In this document: piece by piece, positions 5,644 through 6,021 of the stretch
Layout of the letters: each line of letters begins with the position of its first letter
Numbering within the stretch: the first letter of the stretch is position 1
Assembly (NCBI GenBank): GCA_964618515.1
Contig: CAZUAS010000141.1
Location: forward strand, 1-6,021
From: JAFGNW01 sp964618515
GTDB taxonomy: Bacteria > Zixibacteria > MSB-5A5 > GN15 > FEB-12
DNA length: 6,021 bases
Direction: 5' to 3'
Translations under genes and position numbers: made by a program
Notes under the pieces: model-generated
The model's database searches: none
Seen by the model: the letters and a program-made list of their open reading frames with translations, nothing else
Told to the model about the DNA's origin: nothing

Positions 5644-6021
5644 ATGACCATAATGACCGAACTTGCGACATATCAAAAGAAGATCGACGAACTGGAAGCC
5701 GGTCTGGAAGCTCAGAAAGCCCAATTGCGCGATCTGGCCACCATGGGGGCTGTAATTACTTCCATGCACGAAATCGATGCCGTTCTGTCGGTGGTTATGG
5801 ATATGGCTATCAGGCTGGTGGATGGTGAAGTTGGTCTTATTATGATTAATGAAAACAACCACCTGGAGAAAAAAGTGACCTGGGGGGTGAGTGATAAATT
5901 CGTAAGGAACCTCAAATATAAAGATGGTCTGGATCTGGCCACTTACTGCCTGAATCATCGGGAATCAGTGCTCGTTTCCGATTTGGATATCAGAACCGAA
6001 GAAGGGGTGATGCTCAATGCC
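5644..6021 (+). CDS. GAF-domain signalling protein, 3'-truncated by the window edge
   Basis: The open frame from ATG 5644 gives 126 residues and runs off the right edge without a stop. Residues 1-33 form a charged, coiled-coil-like helix (YQKKIDELEAGLEAQKAQL). From about residue 34 the sequence reads as the start of a GAF domain: a helix, TMGAVITSMHEIDAVLSVVM, then the strand GEVGLIMINENN, then LEKKVTWGVSDKF, and the helix and strand around YCLNHRESVLVSDL. This is the usual layout of GAF sensors ahead of a histidine kinase, a PP2C/SpoIIE phosphatase, a cyclase or a sigma-54 activator; the output domain is outside the window. A second ATG at 5653 is equally possible, and neither has a clear Shine-Dalgarno. 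The frame is continuous with that of der beyond its stop, but the gap translation (with a run of four Cys) does not look coding. It is probably transcribed separately from der. Confidence 0.8.
   Translation, partial: MTIMTELATYQKKIDELEAGLEAQKAQLRDLATMGAVITSMHEIDAVLSVVMDMAIRLVDGEVGLIMINENNHLEKKVTWGVSDKFVRNLKYKDGLDLATYCLNHRESVLVSDLDIRTEEGVMLNA

Noticed and set aside
5521..5958. Minus-strand frame of 145 residues over the end of der and the GAF gene
   Set aside because: It is antisense to a convincing GAF coding sequence. Its translation is rich in His, Asn, Phe and Gln with no recognisable motif.

Overview
This is a bacterial chromosomal segment of housekeeping character, with every supported gene on the + strand. 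In order it holds: a TPR-repeat protein cut by the left edge; nrdR (ribonucleotide reductase repressor); tatC (Tat translocase); a tRNA-Gly with anticodon CCC; a PDZ/radical-SAM-type DUF512 protein; der (EngA, ribosome-assembly GTPase); and the 5' end of a GAF-domain signalling gene cut by the right edge. I see no mobile element, CRISPR array, rRNA or phage gene.

Organism: base composition is roughly balanced, some starts have Shine-Dalgarno sequences (nrdR, DUF512) and others do not (tatC, GAF gene), and the tRNA lacks an encoded CCA. The long TPR protein with 40-residue units, and a GAF sensor next to core genes, suggest an environmental Gram-negative lineage of the FCB/Zixibacteria kind. 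That is a low-confidence inference from style; no marker here settles the phylum.

Layout: the TPR gene and nrdR are 16 nt apart and look cotranscribed. A 43-nt gap with a consensus TTGACA precedes tatC. An 89-nt gap with a second TTGACA precedes the tRNA. The tRNA ends 20 nt before the ATG of the DUF512 gene, which overlaps der by 4 nt (ATGA). A 102-nt gap with an AT-rich imperfect dyad separates der from the GAF gene.

How the genes relate: nrdR (dNTP supply), tatC (folded-protein export) and der (50S assembly) are independent core functions. The one pair tied by sequence is DUF512-der, through the overlap; this adjacency is also known from other bacteria. No wholly new system is evident. 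The most notable points are ten gapless 40-residue TPR units, the uncharacterised Fe-S-type DUF512 protein coupled to der behind a tRNA, and a possible leaderless tatC message.
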